DNA of 64,000 nucleotides from Arsenicicoccus bolidensis DSM 15745 (lineage in GTDB: Bacteria; Actinomycetota; Actinomycetes; Actinomycetales; Dermatophilaceae), in assembly GCF_000426385.1 (NCBI RefSeq), contig NZ_AUFG01000010.1:1-64000 (forward strand), given 5' to 3'. Below the pieces are notes generated by a model. That model was given only the letters and a program-made list of their open reading frames with translations, had not been told where the DNA came from and did not search any database. The translations under genes were made by a program, and so were the position numbers. Shown piece by piece: positions 42,186 through 50,738 of this stretch. Numbering within the stretch: position 1 is the first letter of the stretch; each line of letters starts with the position of its first letter.

Positions 42186-42587
42186 TCAGTTGGCGATCGA
42201 GTCGACGACCAGGGAGCCGGCGATGCCGAGCATGAAGACGTCCTTGGCCACGCCGGTGCCCTCCTGGGTGGGGCGGATGCCGTCGATCGTCATGCCGGGG
42301 GTCTGGCGGTACATGTTGAGCAGGCCGGCGCTGAACGCACCGAGGCCCGCACCGGCGAGCCAGCCCGGGACGACGGGGAGCAGCAGGGCCGCGCCGAGCG
42401 CGATCTCACCGTAGGCCAGCGCCTGGCCGAACTGCTTGGCCGGCACGTCCTTGAGCTGCGGGACGCCCACGGCGCCCATGTCGCGCAGGCCCTGGGCGGC
42501 CTCCTCGGGCAGGTTGCGCTTGCCGAGGCCGGAGTTGATCAGGAAGAGGCCGGTGGCGATGCGGGCGGGGGCTGCGGCGATGCTCAT
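42186..42587 (-). CDS. DoxX-family membrane protein
   Basis: A 133-residue membrane protein. ARIATGLFLINSGLGKRNLP is the conserved first helix of DoxX-like proteins. LAYGEIALGAALLLPVVPGW and a GAGLGAFSAGLLNMY helix follow, with a last helix at the C-terminus. AGGAG precedes ATG 42587. Members are linked to thiol and redox stress, but the biochemical role is unclear. A palindromic operator lies about 55 nt upstream. Confidence 0.8.
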   Translation of the reverse strand: MSIAAAPARIATGLFLINSGLGKRNLPEEAAQGLRDMGAVGVPQLKDVPAKQFGQALAYGEIALGAALLLPVVPGWLAGAGLGAFSAGLLNMYRQTPGMTIDGIRPTQEGTGVAKDVFMLGIAGSLVVDSIAN

Positions 42588-42640
42588 GCGTTGTCTCCTG
42601 GTGTCTGCGGGGTCAGATGGGTCACGGGTCGAACCGTACT

Positions 42641-42656
42641 CGTTGAAGCATCAACG
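42641..42656 (-). promoter_or_regulatory. Palindromic operator upstream of doxX
   Basis: CGTTGAAGCATCAACG is a dyad (6-bp arms, 4-bp centre) upstream of the DoxX start. TTGA-N4-TCAA sites are typical of MarR-type repressors that commonly control doxX genes. No regulator gene adjoins it. Confidence 0.5.
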
Positions 42657-42782
42657 AAAAGTCACGCCCCGTTGTTCCCGCTACGGGCGTGGACCCGGTC
42701 ACAGTGTGTCACCGTCGACCAACTAGGGTGCGGCACAAGCCCTTCGGCGGCAGTGACGCCGCCCCGATGCAACGGAGCACGC

Positions 42783-44181
42783 GTGAGCCTCATCATCGTC
42801 CTGGCCGCCCTGGCCTTCCTCATGTACATGGCCTATCGCGGCCACAGCGTGATCCTCTTCGCCCCCATCGCGGCCATGGCGGCGGTCCTGGTGACCGACC
42901 CGCAGCTCGTGGCACCCGTCTTCACCGGGCTGTTCATGGACAAGATGGTCGGCTTCATCAAGAACTACTTCCCCGTCTTCCTGCTCGGAGCGATCTTTCG
43001 GCAAGCTCATGGAGACCTCGGGATTCGCCCAGGCCATCGTCACGTCGGTCATGCGGATCGTCGGGCCCAAGCGGGCCATGCTCTCGATCGTCCTGGTCGG
43101 GGCGATCCTGACCTATGGCGGCGTCTCGCTGTTCGTCGTCGTCTTCGCCGTCTATCCCTTCGCCGCCGAGATGTTCCGCCAGAGCGACATCCCCAAGCGG
43201 CTCATCCCCGCCACCATCGCGCTCGGCGCGTTCACCTTCACCATGGACGCCCTGCCGGGCACGCCCCAGATCCAGAACATCATCCCCACCACCTTCTTCA
43301 AGACCGACGCGTATGCCGCCCCGGTGCTCGGCCTCGTCGGGGGCGCGTTCGTGCTGGCGATCGGCATGGCGTACCTCGAGTGGCAGCGCCGGCGCGCCGC
43401 AGCACGCGGCGAGGGCTACGGCAAGGAGCACAGCAACGAGCCCACGGCATACGAGGGCGGCACGCTGCCGCACGCCCTGCTGGCCATCGTCCCGCTGGTC
43501 CTGGTCGGCGTCGTCAACAAGGTCCTCACCACGGTCATCCCCGGGTTCTACGGCGAGTCCGTCTCGTTCAACCCGGCGGTGGTCGGGGCGGCCAAGCCCG
43601 TCAGCGTCCCCGTCGCCGCCAGCACCGCCATCTGGGCCGTCGAGGGGGCCCTGCTCGTCGGGATCCTCAGCGTCTTCGCCCTCGCGTGGCGGCCCGTGGT
43701 CACGTCCTTCGCCGAGAGCGCCAAGCCCGCCATCAGCGGGTCCCTGCTCGCGACGATGAACACCGCCTCCGAGTACGGCTTCGGTGCCGTCATCGCCTCC
43801 CTCGCCGGCTTCCTCACGGTGGCCGAGGGCCTGAAGGCGATCCCGAACCCCCTGGTCAACGAGGCGATCTCGGTGACCGCGCTCGCCGGCATCACCGGGT
43901 CCGCCTCGGGCGGCATGAGCATCGCGCTCGGCGCCATGGCCGACCAGTTCATCGCCAACGCGCAGGCCTCCGGGATCCCCATGGAGGTGCTGCACCGCGT
44001 GGCCTCGATGGCGAGCGGCGGCATGGACACGCTGCCGCACAACGGCGCCGTCATCACGCTACTCGCCGTCACCGGCCTGACCCACCGCGAGTCCTACAAG
44101 GACATCTTCGTCATGACCATCATCAAGACCGTCGCCGTCTTCGTCGTCATCGGCGTCTTCTACGCCACCGGCCTGGTCTGA
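42783..44181 (+). pseudogene. GntP-family permease with one-base frameshift
   Basis: From GTG 42783 (GGAG site) the frame encodes SLIIVLAALAFLMYMAYRGH and IKNYFPVFLLGAIF. One T too many in the TTT at 42996-42998 then shifts it. The correct continuation, starting GKLMETSGFAQAIVTSVMRI, runs without interruption to TGA 44181 with the GntP pattern (MDALPGTPQIQNIIPTTFF, SGGMDTLPHNGAVITLLAVT). Corrected length would be about 465 residues and twelve or so helices. The 3-hydroxybutyrate dehydrogenase next door suggests a 3-hydroxybutyrate or related acid importer rather than gluconate. The frameshift may be a consensus error. Confidence 0.8.
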
Positions 44182-44233
44182 CCGCGCCGCACCCGGCCGT
44201 ATGCCGCTCCTCCCGCCCGACTCACACCCACCA

Positions 44234-44282
44234 CCCGACCTGACCTCGCACCGCCCGACCTGACCTCGCACCGCCCGATCCG
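44234..44282. repeat. Tandem 20-bp repeat, 2.4 copies
   Basis: CCCGACCTGACCTCGCACCG at 44234-44253 is repeated exactly at 44254-44273, followed by a partial unit (CCCGATCCG). It lies in the 116-nt gap between the permease and the dehydrogenase and may be simple replication slippage. Confidence 0.75.
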
Positions 44283-44297
44283 CCCAGGGAGAACCTC

Positions 44298-45056
44298 ATG
44301 AGCCCGACCATCGACCACACCGGCCGCCGCGCCCTCGTCACCGGGGCCGCCAGCGGCATCGGCGCCGCCTGCTGCGAGAGCCTCGCTGCGAGCGGGGCGC
44401 ACGTCCTCGCCGTGGATCGCGACGCCGACGGGCTGGCGGCGCTCGCCGCGCGGGTCCAGGGGGTCGAGGCCGTGCCCTGCGACCTGTCCGACCTCGACGG
44501 CCTCGCCGCCCTGCCCCACGACGTCGACATCCTGGTCAACAACGCCGGCATCCAGCACGTCTCGTCGATCGAGGAGTTCCCGCTCGAGCGGTTCGAGCTG
44601 ATCATGCGGCTCATGCTGCACGCGCCGTTCTATCTCGTCCGTCAGTCGCTGCCCCACATGTACTCCCGCGGCTGGGGCCGGGTCGTCAACGTGTCGAGCG
44701 TCCACGGGCTGCGGGCGAGCGCCTTCAAGTCGGCGTACGTCACGGCCAAGCACGGCATGGAGGGCCTCAGCAAGACGGTGGCCCTGGAGGGCGCCGCGCA
44801 CGGCGTGACGAGCGTGACCGTCAACCCGGCCTACGTGCGGACCCCGTTGGTGGAGAAGCAGATCGCCGACCAGGCCCGCACCCACGGCATCCCGGAGGAC
44901 CAGGTCGTCGAGCAGATCATGCTGACGCCGGTCGCCGTCAAGCGCCTGGTCGAGCCGGCGGAGGTCGCGGACCTCGTCACCTTCTTGACGGGTCCGTCCG
45001 CTGCCTCGATGAGCGGGTCGTCATACGCCATGGACGGGGGCTGGACCGCCCACTGA
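44298..45056 (+). CDS. bdhA: 3-hydroxybutyrate dehydrogenase
   Basis: A 252-residue SDR that oxidises (R)-3-hydroxybutyrate to acetoacetate with NAD+. RALVTGAASGIGAACCESLA is the cofactor loop, DILVNNAGIQHVSSIEEFP is the NNAG segment with the IQHVxxIEEFP signature specific to this enzyme, and VNVSSVHGLRAS plus SAYVTAKHGMEG hold the catalytic Ser, Tyr and Lys. TVNPAYVRTPLVEKQIADQA is also diagnostic. AGGGAGAACCTC precedes the ATG. It probably follows the GntP-type permease in one operon for uptake and use of 3-hydroxybutyrate. Confidence 0.9.
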   Translation: MSPTIDHTGRRALVTGAASGIGAACCESLAASGAHVLAVDRDADGLAALAARVQGVEAVPCDLSDLDGLAALPHDVDILVNNAGIQHVSSIEEFPLERFELIMRLMLHAPFYLVRQSLPHMYSRGWGRVVNVSSVHGLRASAFKSAYVTAKHGMEGLSKTVALEGAAHGVTSVTVNPAYVRTPLVEKQIADQARTHGIPEDQVVEQIMLTPVAVKRLVEPAEVADLVTFLTGPSAASMSGSSYAMDGGWTAH

Positions 45057-45103
45057 GCTCGGTCGAGGCTCCGCGGGCGGGGTGACATCGCCTCCGCCAG
45101 AGA

Positions 45104-45144
45104 ACGCCCCTGACCCCTCACAACCTTGGAGGGGTCAGGGGCGT
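45104..45144 (+). terminator. Terminator after bdhA
   Basis: ACGCCCCTGACCCCTC (45104-45119) pairs perfectly with 45129-45144 around a 9-nt loop, 47 nt past the stop. Confidence 0.8.
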
Positions 45145-45224
45145 CCTAGATACGTGATGGTGACGCTACGAAGCGGTACCGTCGCGAATAGTGCAATTGC
45201 CAATGATTCGCAAGGGAGAAGTGG

Positions 45225-46640
45225 ATGTCTCGGGGGGACCAGGGAACGACGGTGCAGCGAGGGCGCGGCCGTCAGGTCGGGGGATCCGTGCTCCGGGTCG
45301 TCGTGCTCGGCGCCAGCGCCGTCCTGCTCGCGGCCTGCACGACCGGGAGCAACGACGGCGGCGGCCAGGCCGCGCGCTCCGGCGGGGCGAACGGCGCGAC
45401 GTCGGGCGGGTCTGCAGGTTCCTCGGGCGCGGGCTCGACCCCGACGCCGACCCCGACGCCGACCCCCACCCAGGACGCGCTCGCCAAGGCCAAGGTCCAG
45501 GCTGCGCAGTACGACTACGACGGCGCCCTCAAGACGCTGTCCGCCGACGGGTCCCACGAGGCCAAGGCGCAGGTCGCCCAGGTGCAGGCCGCCAAGGCCA
45601 AGGCCGTGAGGTGGGCCGACAACACCAAGATCCCGCACCTCTTCTACCACTCGCTGTCCGTGGACCCCGCCAAGACCTTCACCGGCGGCTCGGAGGGCGT
45701 CGGGTTCAGCCAGTACATGGCGACGGTCGACGAGTTCAAGGCCCAGATCAAGCAGATGCACGAGCGGGGATTCGTGCTGGTGCACCCGCAGCGCATCGCC
45801 AAGAAGGGCCCCGACGGGGTCATGCACTTCCAGCCGATCATGCTGCCGCCCGGCAAGAAGCCCGTCGTGCTCTCCCTCGACGACCTCAGCTACTACGAGT
45901 ACATGATGGGCAAGGGCTTCGCGAACGTCCTGATCAAGAAGGACGACGGCCGCGTCGTCAACACCTACACCGACCGGTCCGGCAAGACCGTCGAGGGCAG
46001 CTACGACTGCGTGCCGATCCTGGACGACTTCGTGCGCGAGCACCCGGACTTCGCCTACCACGGCGACAAGGGGTCCATCGCGATGACCGGCTACAACGGC
46101 GTCCTCGGCTACCGCACCTCCGAGCGCAAGTACGGCGCGAGCCCCACCACCAAGGACGCCCAGGCCAAGGCCAAGGTCGTCGCCGACGCCATCAAGGCCA
46201 ACGGCTGGAAGTTCGCCTCGCACTCCTGGGGCCACATCAACATGACCCGCAGCGGGCTCGGGCAGATCAAGGACGACGCGGGCCGCTGGGACCGTGAGGT
46301 CCGCCCGATCCTCGGCGACACCGACCTGATGATCTATCCCTTCGGCGCCGACGTCTCCGACGCCAAGCCCTACAGCGACGCCAACCCCAAGGTCGCCTTC
46401 CTGCGCGGCACCGAGAAGTTCGACTACTTCTTCGGCGTCGACGGGACCTCGCCGAGCTGGGTTCAGCTCGGCCCGACGACCCTGCGGCAGGCGCGAATCA
46501 ACGTCGACGGGCTGTCGATGCAGCGTGCCCTCGACGGCAAGCGCTCCGCGATCACCCAGTTCTTCGACACCAGGTCCACGATCGACAAGAAGCGGCCCCT
46601 GCCCGTGCCGTCCATCGGCGGACCCACCGCCGGCGGCTGA
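45225..46640 (+). CDS. Lipoprotein polysaccharide deacetylase
   Basis: A 471-residue lipoprotein: basic start, hydrophobic SVLRVVVLGASAVLLAAC with the lipobox Cys near residue 38, then a Gly/Ser/Thr-Pro linker including a TP-repeat. A short helical region (ALKTLSADGSHEAKAQV) follows. The NodB-like catalytic domain has PVVLSLDDLSYYEYM (metal Asp pair) and FASHSWGHINMTR (H-x-x-x-H). The domain is longer than usual, with inserts between these motifs. It probably deacetylates peptidoglycan or a capsule polymer on the outer face of the membrane. AAGGGAGAAGTGG precedes ATG 45225. Confidence 0.85.
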   Translation: MSRGDQGTTVQRGRGRQVGGSVLRVVVLGASAVLLAACTTGSNDGGGQAARSGGANGATSGGSAGSSGAGSTPTPTPTPTPTQDALAKAKVQAAQYDYDGALKTLSADGSHEAKAQVAQVQAAKAKAVRWADNTKIPHLFYHSLSVDPAKTFTGGSEGVGFSQYMATVDEFKAQIKQMHERGFVLVHPQRIAKKGPDGVMHFQPIMLPPGKKPVVLSLDDLSYYEYMMGKGFANVLIKKDDGRVVNTYTDRSGKTVEGSYDCVPILDDFVREHPDFAYHGDKGSIAMTGYNGVLGYRTSERKYGASPTTKDAQAKAKVVADAIKANGWKFASHSWGHINMTRSGLGQIKDDAGRWDREVRPILGDTDLMIYPFGADVSDAKPYSDANPKVAFLRGTEKFDYFFGVDGTSPSWVQLGPTTLRQARINVDGLSMQRALDGKRSAITQFFDTRSTIDKKRPLPVPSIGGPTAGG

Positions 46641-46653
46641 CTAGGATCGGCGG

Positions 46654-47613
46654 GTGCTGCGCATCGCCTCCTTCAACGTCAACGGGATCCGGGCCACGCA
46701 GCGTCGTGGCTTCGACGACTGGCTCGCCGCGCGCGGCTGCGACGTCGTGGCGCTGCAGGAGGTCCGGTGCCCCGTCCCGCTCCTGCCGGACGGCGTCTTC
46801 CGGGACTACCACCTGACGTATGACGCCGGCCAGACGGCCGGGCGCAACGGCGTGGCCGTGCTGACGCGCGAGGCGCCGGCCGCCGTGCGGAGCTGGGGTG
46901 CGGGCGTGCTCGTCCGCGCACCCGGCGACAGCCACGTCGAGCTGCGCGAGCACGCCGAGACCGGGTCTCTGGCCCGGGAGCTCAAGGCGTTCGCCGCCGA
47001 GGGGCGTTACGTGGAGGTCGATCTCGCGGACCAGCCGCTCACGGTGGCGTCCCTCTACCTCCCCAAGGGCGGGCTGCCCGCGCATCTGCAGCAACCGGGC
47101 CGGATGCGCGAGAAGCCCGACGGGGGAGCGAAGTACGAGCGCAAGATGCGCTTCCTGCGGGGCTTCGCGCGACACCTGACGGCGACCCGCCGGGCAGCCG
47201 CGGCGCAAGGCCGGGAGTTCCTCGTGATGGGGGACTTCAATGTCGCCCACACCCGGCTGGACGTCAAGAACTGGCGCACCAGCCAGCGCTCTGAGGGATT
47301 CCTGCCGGAGGAGCGCGAGTGGTTCGGGTCGATCCTGGCGCCGCGCTCGCTGGTCGACGTGGTGCGCCGGCTGCACCCGGACGTGGACGGCCCCTACTCG
47401 TGGTGGAGCTGGATGGGAGGGGCCTTCGACCGGGACACCGGCTGGCGCATCGACTACCACCTCGCCTCCCCGCGCCTCGCCAAGGCGGCGATCGCGGGCG
47501 GGACGGACCGCGAGGCCTCGGCGGCCGAGCGCCTCAGCGACCACGCCCCGGTCGTCGTCGACTACGACCTACCCCAGGTAGTCACATCGACCGGCCTTCG
47601 CACCCCAGGCTGA
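46654..47613 (+). CDS. xth: Exodeoxyribonuclease III (AP endonuclease family)
   Basis: A 319-residue EEP-fold nuclease. LRIASFNVNGIRATQRRGFD (metal Asn), DVVALQEVRC (catalytic Glu), LYLPKGG, LVMGDFNVAHTRLDV (Asp/Asn pair) and RLSDHAPVVVDY (final Asp-His) are all present. It cuts DNA at abasic sites and trims 3' ends in base-excision repair. The GTG at 46654 lies 13 nt after the deacetylase stop. The last codons run into an inverted repeat. Confidence 0.9.
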   Translation: MLRIASFNVNGIRATQRRGFDDWLAARGCDVVALQEVRCPVPLLPDGVFRDYHLTYDAGQTAGRNGVAVLTREAPAAVRSWGAGVLVRAPGDSHVELREHAETGSLARELKAFAAEGRYVEVDLADQPLTVASLYLPKGGLPAHLQQPGRMREKPDGGAKYERKMRFLRGFARHLTATRRAAAAQGREFLVMGDFNVAHTRLDVKNWRTSQRSEGFLPEEREWFGSILAPRSLVDVVRRLHPDVDGPYSWWSWMGGAFDRDTGWRIDYHLASPRLAKAAIAGGTDREASAAERLSDHAPVVVDYDLPQVVTSTGLRTPG

Positions 47614-47633
47614 TGTGACCAAGGCCGGTCGAT
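47586..47633. terminator. Inverted repeat overlapping the xth stop
   Basis: ATCGACCGGCCTT (47586-47598) pairs with 47621-47633. An interleaved second stem, GTCACATC (47581-47588) with GATGTGAC (47612-47619), cannot form at the same time. It probably terminates xth, and perhaps hipB from the other side. Confidence 0.55.
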
Positions 47634-47705
47634 CTGCGTGCGACCGGCCAGCGCCCATCCTGAACGGTGCTCAGCCCCCCAGGTCGGCCCGTCCTTTGAG
47701 CAGAC

Positions 47706-47906
47706 TCAAGCGTCGCCGCTGGGCCGGGCGTGGAGCTCGAGGCCCAGGACGTCGAGAACCGCGGCCAGCTTGTCGAGCCGGAGCGTGGGCTTGTCGTGCT
47801 CCGCCTCCCGGACGAACCTCTCGGAGACGCTGGCCATCTCGGCCACGTCGATCTGCAGCAGGCCGAGCGAGCGACGCCGCTCGCGAATCTCGTGACCCAA
47901 GGACAT
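47706..47906 (-). CDS. Orphan HipB-like XRE-family regulator
   Basis: A 66-residue protein made almost only of a helix-turn-helix: GHEIRERRRSLGLLQIDVAE, then SVSERFVREAEHDKPTLRLD and LAAVLDVLGLELHARPSG. This is the HipB/Y4mF-type antitoxin regulator layout, normally followed by hipA. No hipA-like sequence follows in the 90 bp to the xth hairpin, so it is an orphan. GGAAGAGG precedes ATG 47906. A -10-like CACAAT at 47936-47941 (reverse strand) overlaps the palindrome array upstream, implying autoregulation. Confidence 0.8.
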   Translation of the reverse strand: MSLGHEIRERRRSLGLLQIDVAEMASVSERFVREAEHDKPTLRLDKLAAVLDVLGLELHARPSGDA

Positions 47907-47948
47907 GCTCGCCTCTTCCTGCCGTCCGTGCAGCGATTGTGCCCCGCA

Positions 47949-48096
47949 CCGGCACGATCGCGCCGGTCCGGATTCAGGTTATCGCGCCAGGCGCCCCGTC
48001 GGGGCTCGTCGGCACGATCGTGCCGGTCGCGGGTGGGTGGGGCCGGGTAACGGTGGCCCTGTCGCCATACCGGCAGGATCGTGCCGGTATGGCGAC
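47949..48096. promoter_or_regulatory. Array of three regularly spaced palindromes upstream of the HipB-like gene
   Basis: Palindromes ACCGGCACGATCGCGCCGGT (47949-47968), CGGCACGATCGTGCCG (48010-48025) and a longer one at 48061-48096 (arms GTCGCCATACCGGCA) share the core CGGCA(C/G)GATCG(T/C)GCCG. Their centres are about 60 bp apart. Copy 1 overlaps the likely -35 region of the HipB-like gene. Probably its operators. Confidence 0.65.
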
Positions 48097-48293
48097 AGCC
48101 AGAGGCCAGGTGCAGGCCCACCAGCAGGGCCCAGGCCAGGAGTGGTCCGCCGACATCAGGACCCATCACCTGAGGGTGCCCCTCACCCCGAAACCCCTCG
48201 AACCGCTGCGGACGGGGCCGGCGTGCCAGCATGAGCCACGACGCGCCACGCACCGCGCGACCTGCCCGTGATCCCCACCGCGAGGAGCCACCC

Positions 48294-48761
48294 ATGTCCG
48301 TCCTTCGTACCAGCACCCCGCCCACCCGCTCGCAGGAGGTGACCCGGCTGACGCTGGGCGCCTTCATGGCGTTCGCCGGCGTCTCCCACCTCACCTTTGC
48401 GCGGCAGGACTTCCAGGCCCAGGTCCCGGGGTGGTTCCCGTTGGACGAGGACCTGGTCGTCCTGGCGTCGGGGGTCGTCGAGATCGGGCTCGGGGCAGCC
48501 CTGCTCGCCCTCCCGCGGCAGCGCCGGCTCACGGGCATCGCCCTGGCGGCGTTCTACGTCGCCGTGTTCCCCGGCAACATCGGCCAGTATGTCGAGGGCG
48601 TCGACGCGTTCGGCCTCGACACCGACGGCAAGCGCCTGGCCCGCTTGTTCGGGCAGCCCGCCCTGGTCGCCGCCGCGCTCTGGGCCGCGGGACTGCCCGA
48701 GCGCCGGGACCGGCGAGGCTCGCGACACGTCGGCGACGCCCCGCGCGAGGACCGACCGTGA
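48294..48761 (+). CDS. DoxX-like membrane protein
   Basis: A 155-residue membrane protein. LTLGAFMAFAGVSHLTFARQ and QVPGWFPLDEDLVVLASGVV form the opening of the DoxX-like fold, then EIGLGAALLALPRQ and GIALAAFYVAVFPGNIGQYV, with one more C-terminal helix. GAGGAG precedes ATG 48294. It overlaps the LigD-type gene by 4 nt, an operon arrangement whose sense is unclear. A polar tail of about 20 residues ends it. Confidence 0.75.
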   Translation: MSVLRTSTPPTRSQEVTRLTLGAFMAFAGVSHLTFARQDFQAQVPGWFPLDEDLVVLASGVVEIGLGAALLALPRQRRLTGIALAAFYVAVFPGNIGQYVEGVDAFGLDTDGKRLARLFGQPALVAAALWAAGLPERRDRRGSRHVGDAPREDRP

Positions 48762-49774
48762 CGCCCTCGCGGGGTCCGGCCGAGGAGGTCGAGGTCGCCG
48801 GCCGGGTCGTCCGCGTCAGCAACCCCGACCGCGTCTACTTCCCCGAGATCGGCGCGACCAAGCGGGATCTCGTCGACTACTACCTCGCGGTGGGCGAGGG
48901 GATCGTGCGGGCCCTGCGCGACCGCCCCTGCATGATGCACCGCTACCCCGACGGCCTGGCGGGCGACAAGGTCCACCAGAAGCAGCTCCCCAAGGGGGCG
49001 CCCGACTGGGTGGAGACGGCCCCGGTCTACTTCCCGCGGTTCAAGCGGACGGTGCGCGAGCTGTGCGTCACCGACCTCGCCCACGTCGTGTGGGCCGTCC
49101 AGATGAGCACCGTCGAGCTGCACCCGTGGAACAGCCGCCGCGCCGACGTGGAGCGGCCCGACGAGTGGCGCATCGACCTCGACCCGATGCCCGAGGCCGG
49201 GCTGGACCAGGTCCGTCAGGTGGCCGCGGTGGTGCACGAGCTGCTCGACGAGCTGGGCATCGTCGGCTACCCCAAGACCTCGGGCGGCCACGGTCTGCAC
49301 GTCTACGTCCGGATCGCCCCGGACCACGAGCACGCCGACGTCCGGAGGGCGGCGCTGGCCTTCGCCCGCGAGGTGGAGCGCCGCGCGCCAGAGCTGGTCA
49401 CCACCACCTGGTGGCGCAAGGACCGCGACCCCGCAGCGGTCTTCGTGGACTACAACCAGAACGCCCGGGACCACACGATCGCCGCGGCCTACTCCGTGCG
49501 CGGCACCCCCACGGCCACCGTCTCGTGCCCGATCACCTGGGACGAGGTCGCGGACGTGGAGCCGTCCGACCTGACCATCGCCACCGTGCCCGAGCGGTTC
49601 GCCCGGCTCGGGGACCTGCACGCCCACATCGACGACGTCGCCCATGACATCGCACCGCTGCTGGCGTGGGCGGAGCGGGACGAGCGCGAGGGCAGCGCCG
49701 GCCCTGACGGCCCAGACGGCCCAGAGACCCCGGAGAGCGACCCCACCATGCCGACCGATACACCCAGGATCTAG
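48758..49774 (+). CDS. LigD-type polymerase (non-homologous end-joining primase-polymerase domain)
   Basis: A 338-residue stand-alone PolDom. LSNPDRV-like VSNPDRVYFPEIGATKRDLV opens it. MMHRYPDGLAGDKVHQKQLP, then STVELHPWNSRRADVERPDE and WRIDLDPMP (catalytic D-x-D) follow. GYPKTSGGHGLHVYVRI (SGxxGxHVY) and DYNQNARDHTIAAAYSVRGT complete the archaeo-eukaryotic primase core. It adds nucleotides at breaks during end joining. No ku or ligase gene is beside it. GTG 48758 overlaps the DoxX stop. The C-terminal 30 residues are low complexity. Confidence 0.9.
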   Translation: MTPSRGPAEEVEVAGRVVRVSNPDRVYFPEIGATKRDLVDYYLAVGEGIVRALRDRPCMMHRYPDGLAGDKVHQKQLPKGAPDWVETAPVYFPRFKRTVRELCVTDLAHVVWAVQMSTVELHPWNSRRADVERPDEWRIDLDPMPEAGLDQVRQVAAVVHELLDELGIVGYPKTSGGHGLHVYVRIAPDHEHADVRRAALAFAREVERRAPELVTTTWWRKDRDPAAVFVDYNQNARDHTIAAAYSVRGTPTATVSCPITWDEVADVEPSDLTIATVPERFARLGDLHAHIDDVAHDIAPLLAWAERDEREGSAGPDGPDGPETPESDPTMPTDTPRI

Positions 49775-49838
49775 GATTTCCCCTGTCATTCCCGTGGAAG
49801 ATACGGGGAGGCTAGACCGAACGGCCCAGGGAGGTGTT

Positions 49839-50738
49839 GTGCCAGAGCTGGGCCGACACGGCGACAACGACCTCTGGCTGCGGCAGCTGCGCCTCGTGGG
49901 TGTGGGCCTGCCGGCGCTGTTCATCGTCATCGTCCAGCTGCTGCGGCCGATCTTCTTCGACCGCTACTGGCCGCGGGACGGCGACACCATCGTCAGCGTC
50001 CTCACGGCGCTGGCCGCGATCGCGTTCGGCCTCATGATGTTCCGGCTCATCGACCAGCTCGTGGAGGACGACCGCTATCGGTCGACCGTCACCGAGCGCG
50101 ACCGGATCGCGCGCGAGCTGCACGACTCCCTGGCCCAGGTGCTGGGCGCCACGCAGCTGCGGCTCCAGGCTGCGGCATACCACCCGGCGGTCCAGGACCA
50201 CGACGACCTCAAGACCGAGCTGGCCGACGTCGCCCACGACTGCCAGGACGCCTAACGCGACGTGCGGGAGGCGATCCTGGGGCTGCGCGAGCACAACCGC
50301 ACCGACCACACCTTCCTCGAGGGCCTGGCCAGCTATGCCGAGAAGTTCTCGCGGCAGTCCGGCATCGACACCACGGTCGTCGCCGAGATCCCCGGCGAGC
50401 CCTCCCTCACCCCGCACCGCGAGGTCCAGGTCATCCGGATCATCCAGGAGGCCCTGACCAACGCGCGCAAGCACTCCGGGGCCCGGCGAGCCCGGATCAC
50501 CGTCGACGAGACACTGGACTGGACGAGCTTCGTCGTCGAGGACGACGGCCAGGGCTTCGTGGTCGACGTGGCGCCGGGCGAGCGCGAGGGCTTCGGCCTG
50601 CACTCCATGCGGGAGCGCACCGAGCTCGTCGGTGGCCGCCTGCTCGTCGAGTCCGGCCCCGGGCTCGGCACCAAGATCACCATCACGGTGCCCCGCGGTC
50701 AGCGCGGCACCCGTCACCCCTCCGGGATGTCCGTATGA
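49839..50738 (+). pseudogene. NarX/DegS-type histidine kinase interrupted by TAA
   Basis: From GTG 49839 (GGGAGG site) the frame encodes two membrane helices (LVGVGLPALFIVIVQLL; VSVLTALAAIAFGLMMFRLI) and a HisKA_3 H-box (RIARELHDSLAQVLGATQLR), then stops at TAA 50253-50255. The same frame continues with RDVREAILGLREHN, NARKHSGARRARITV (N-box) and VEDDGQGFVV (G-box) to 50738. A single Tyr-codon change explains the stop. GTG 50262 could restart the ATPase half. Its 3' end overlaps the response regulator by 4 nt. Confidence 0.8.

Noticed and set aside
47615-47705. Possible hipA toxin fragment after the HipB-like gene
   Set aside because: The 90 bp contain no HipA-like opening in any frame and are mostly occupied by the xth hairpin and linker sequence.
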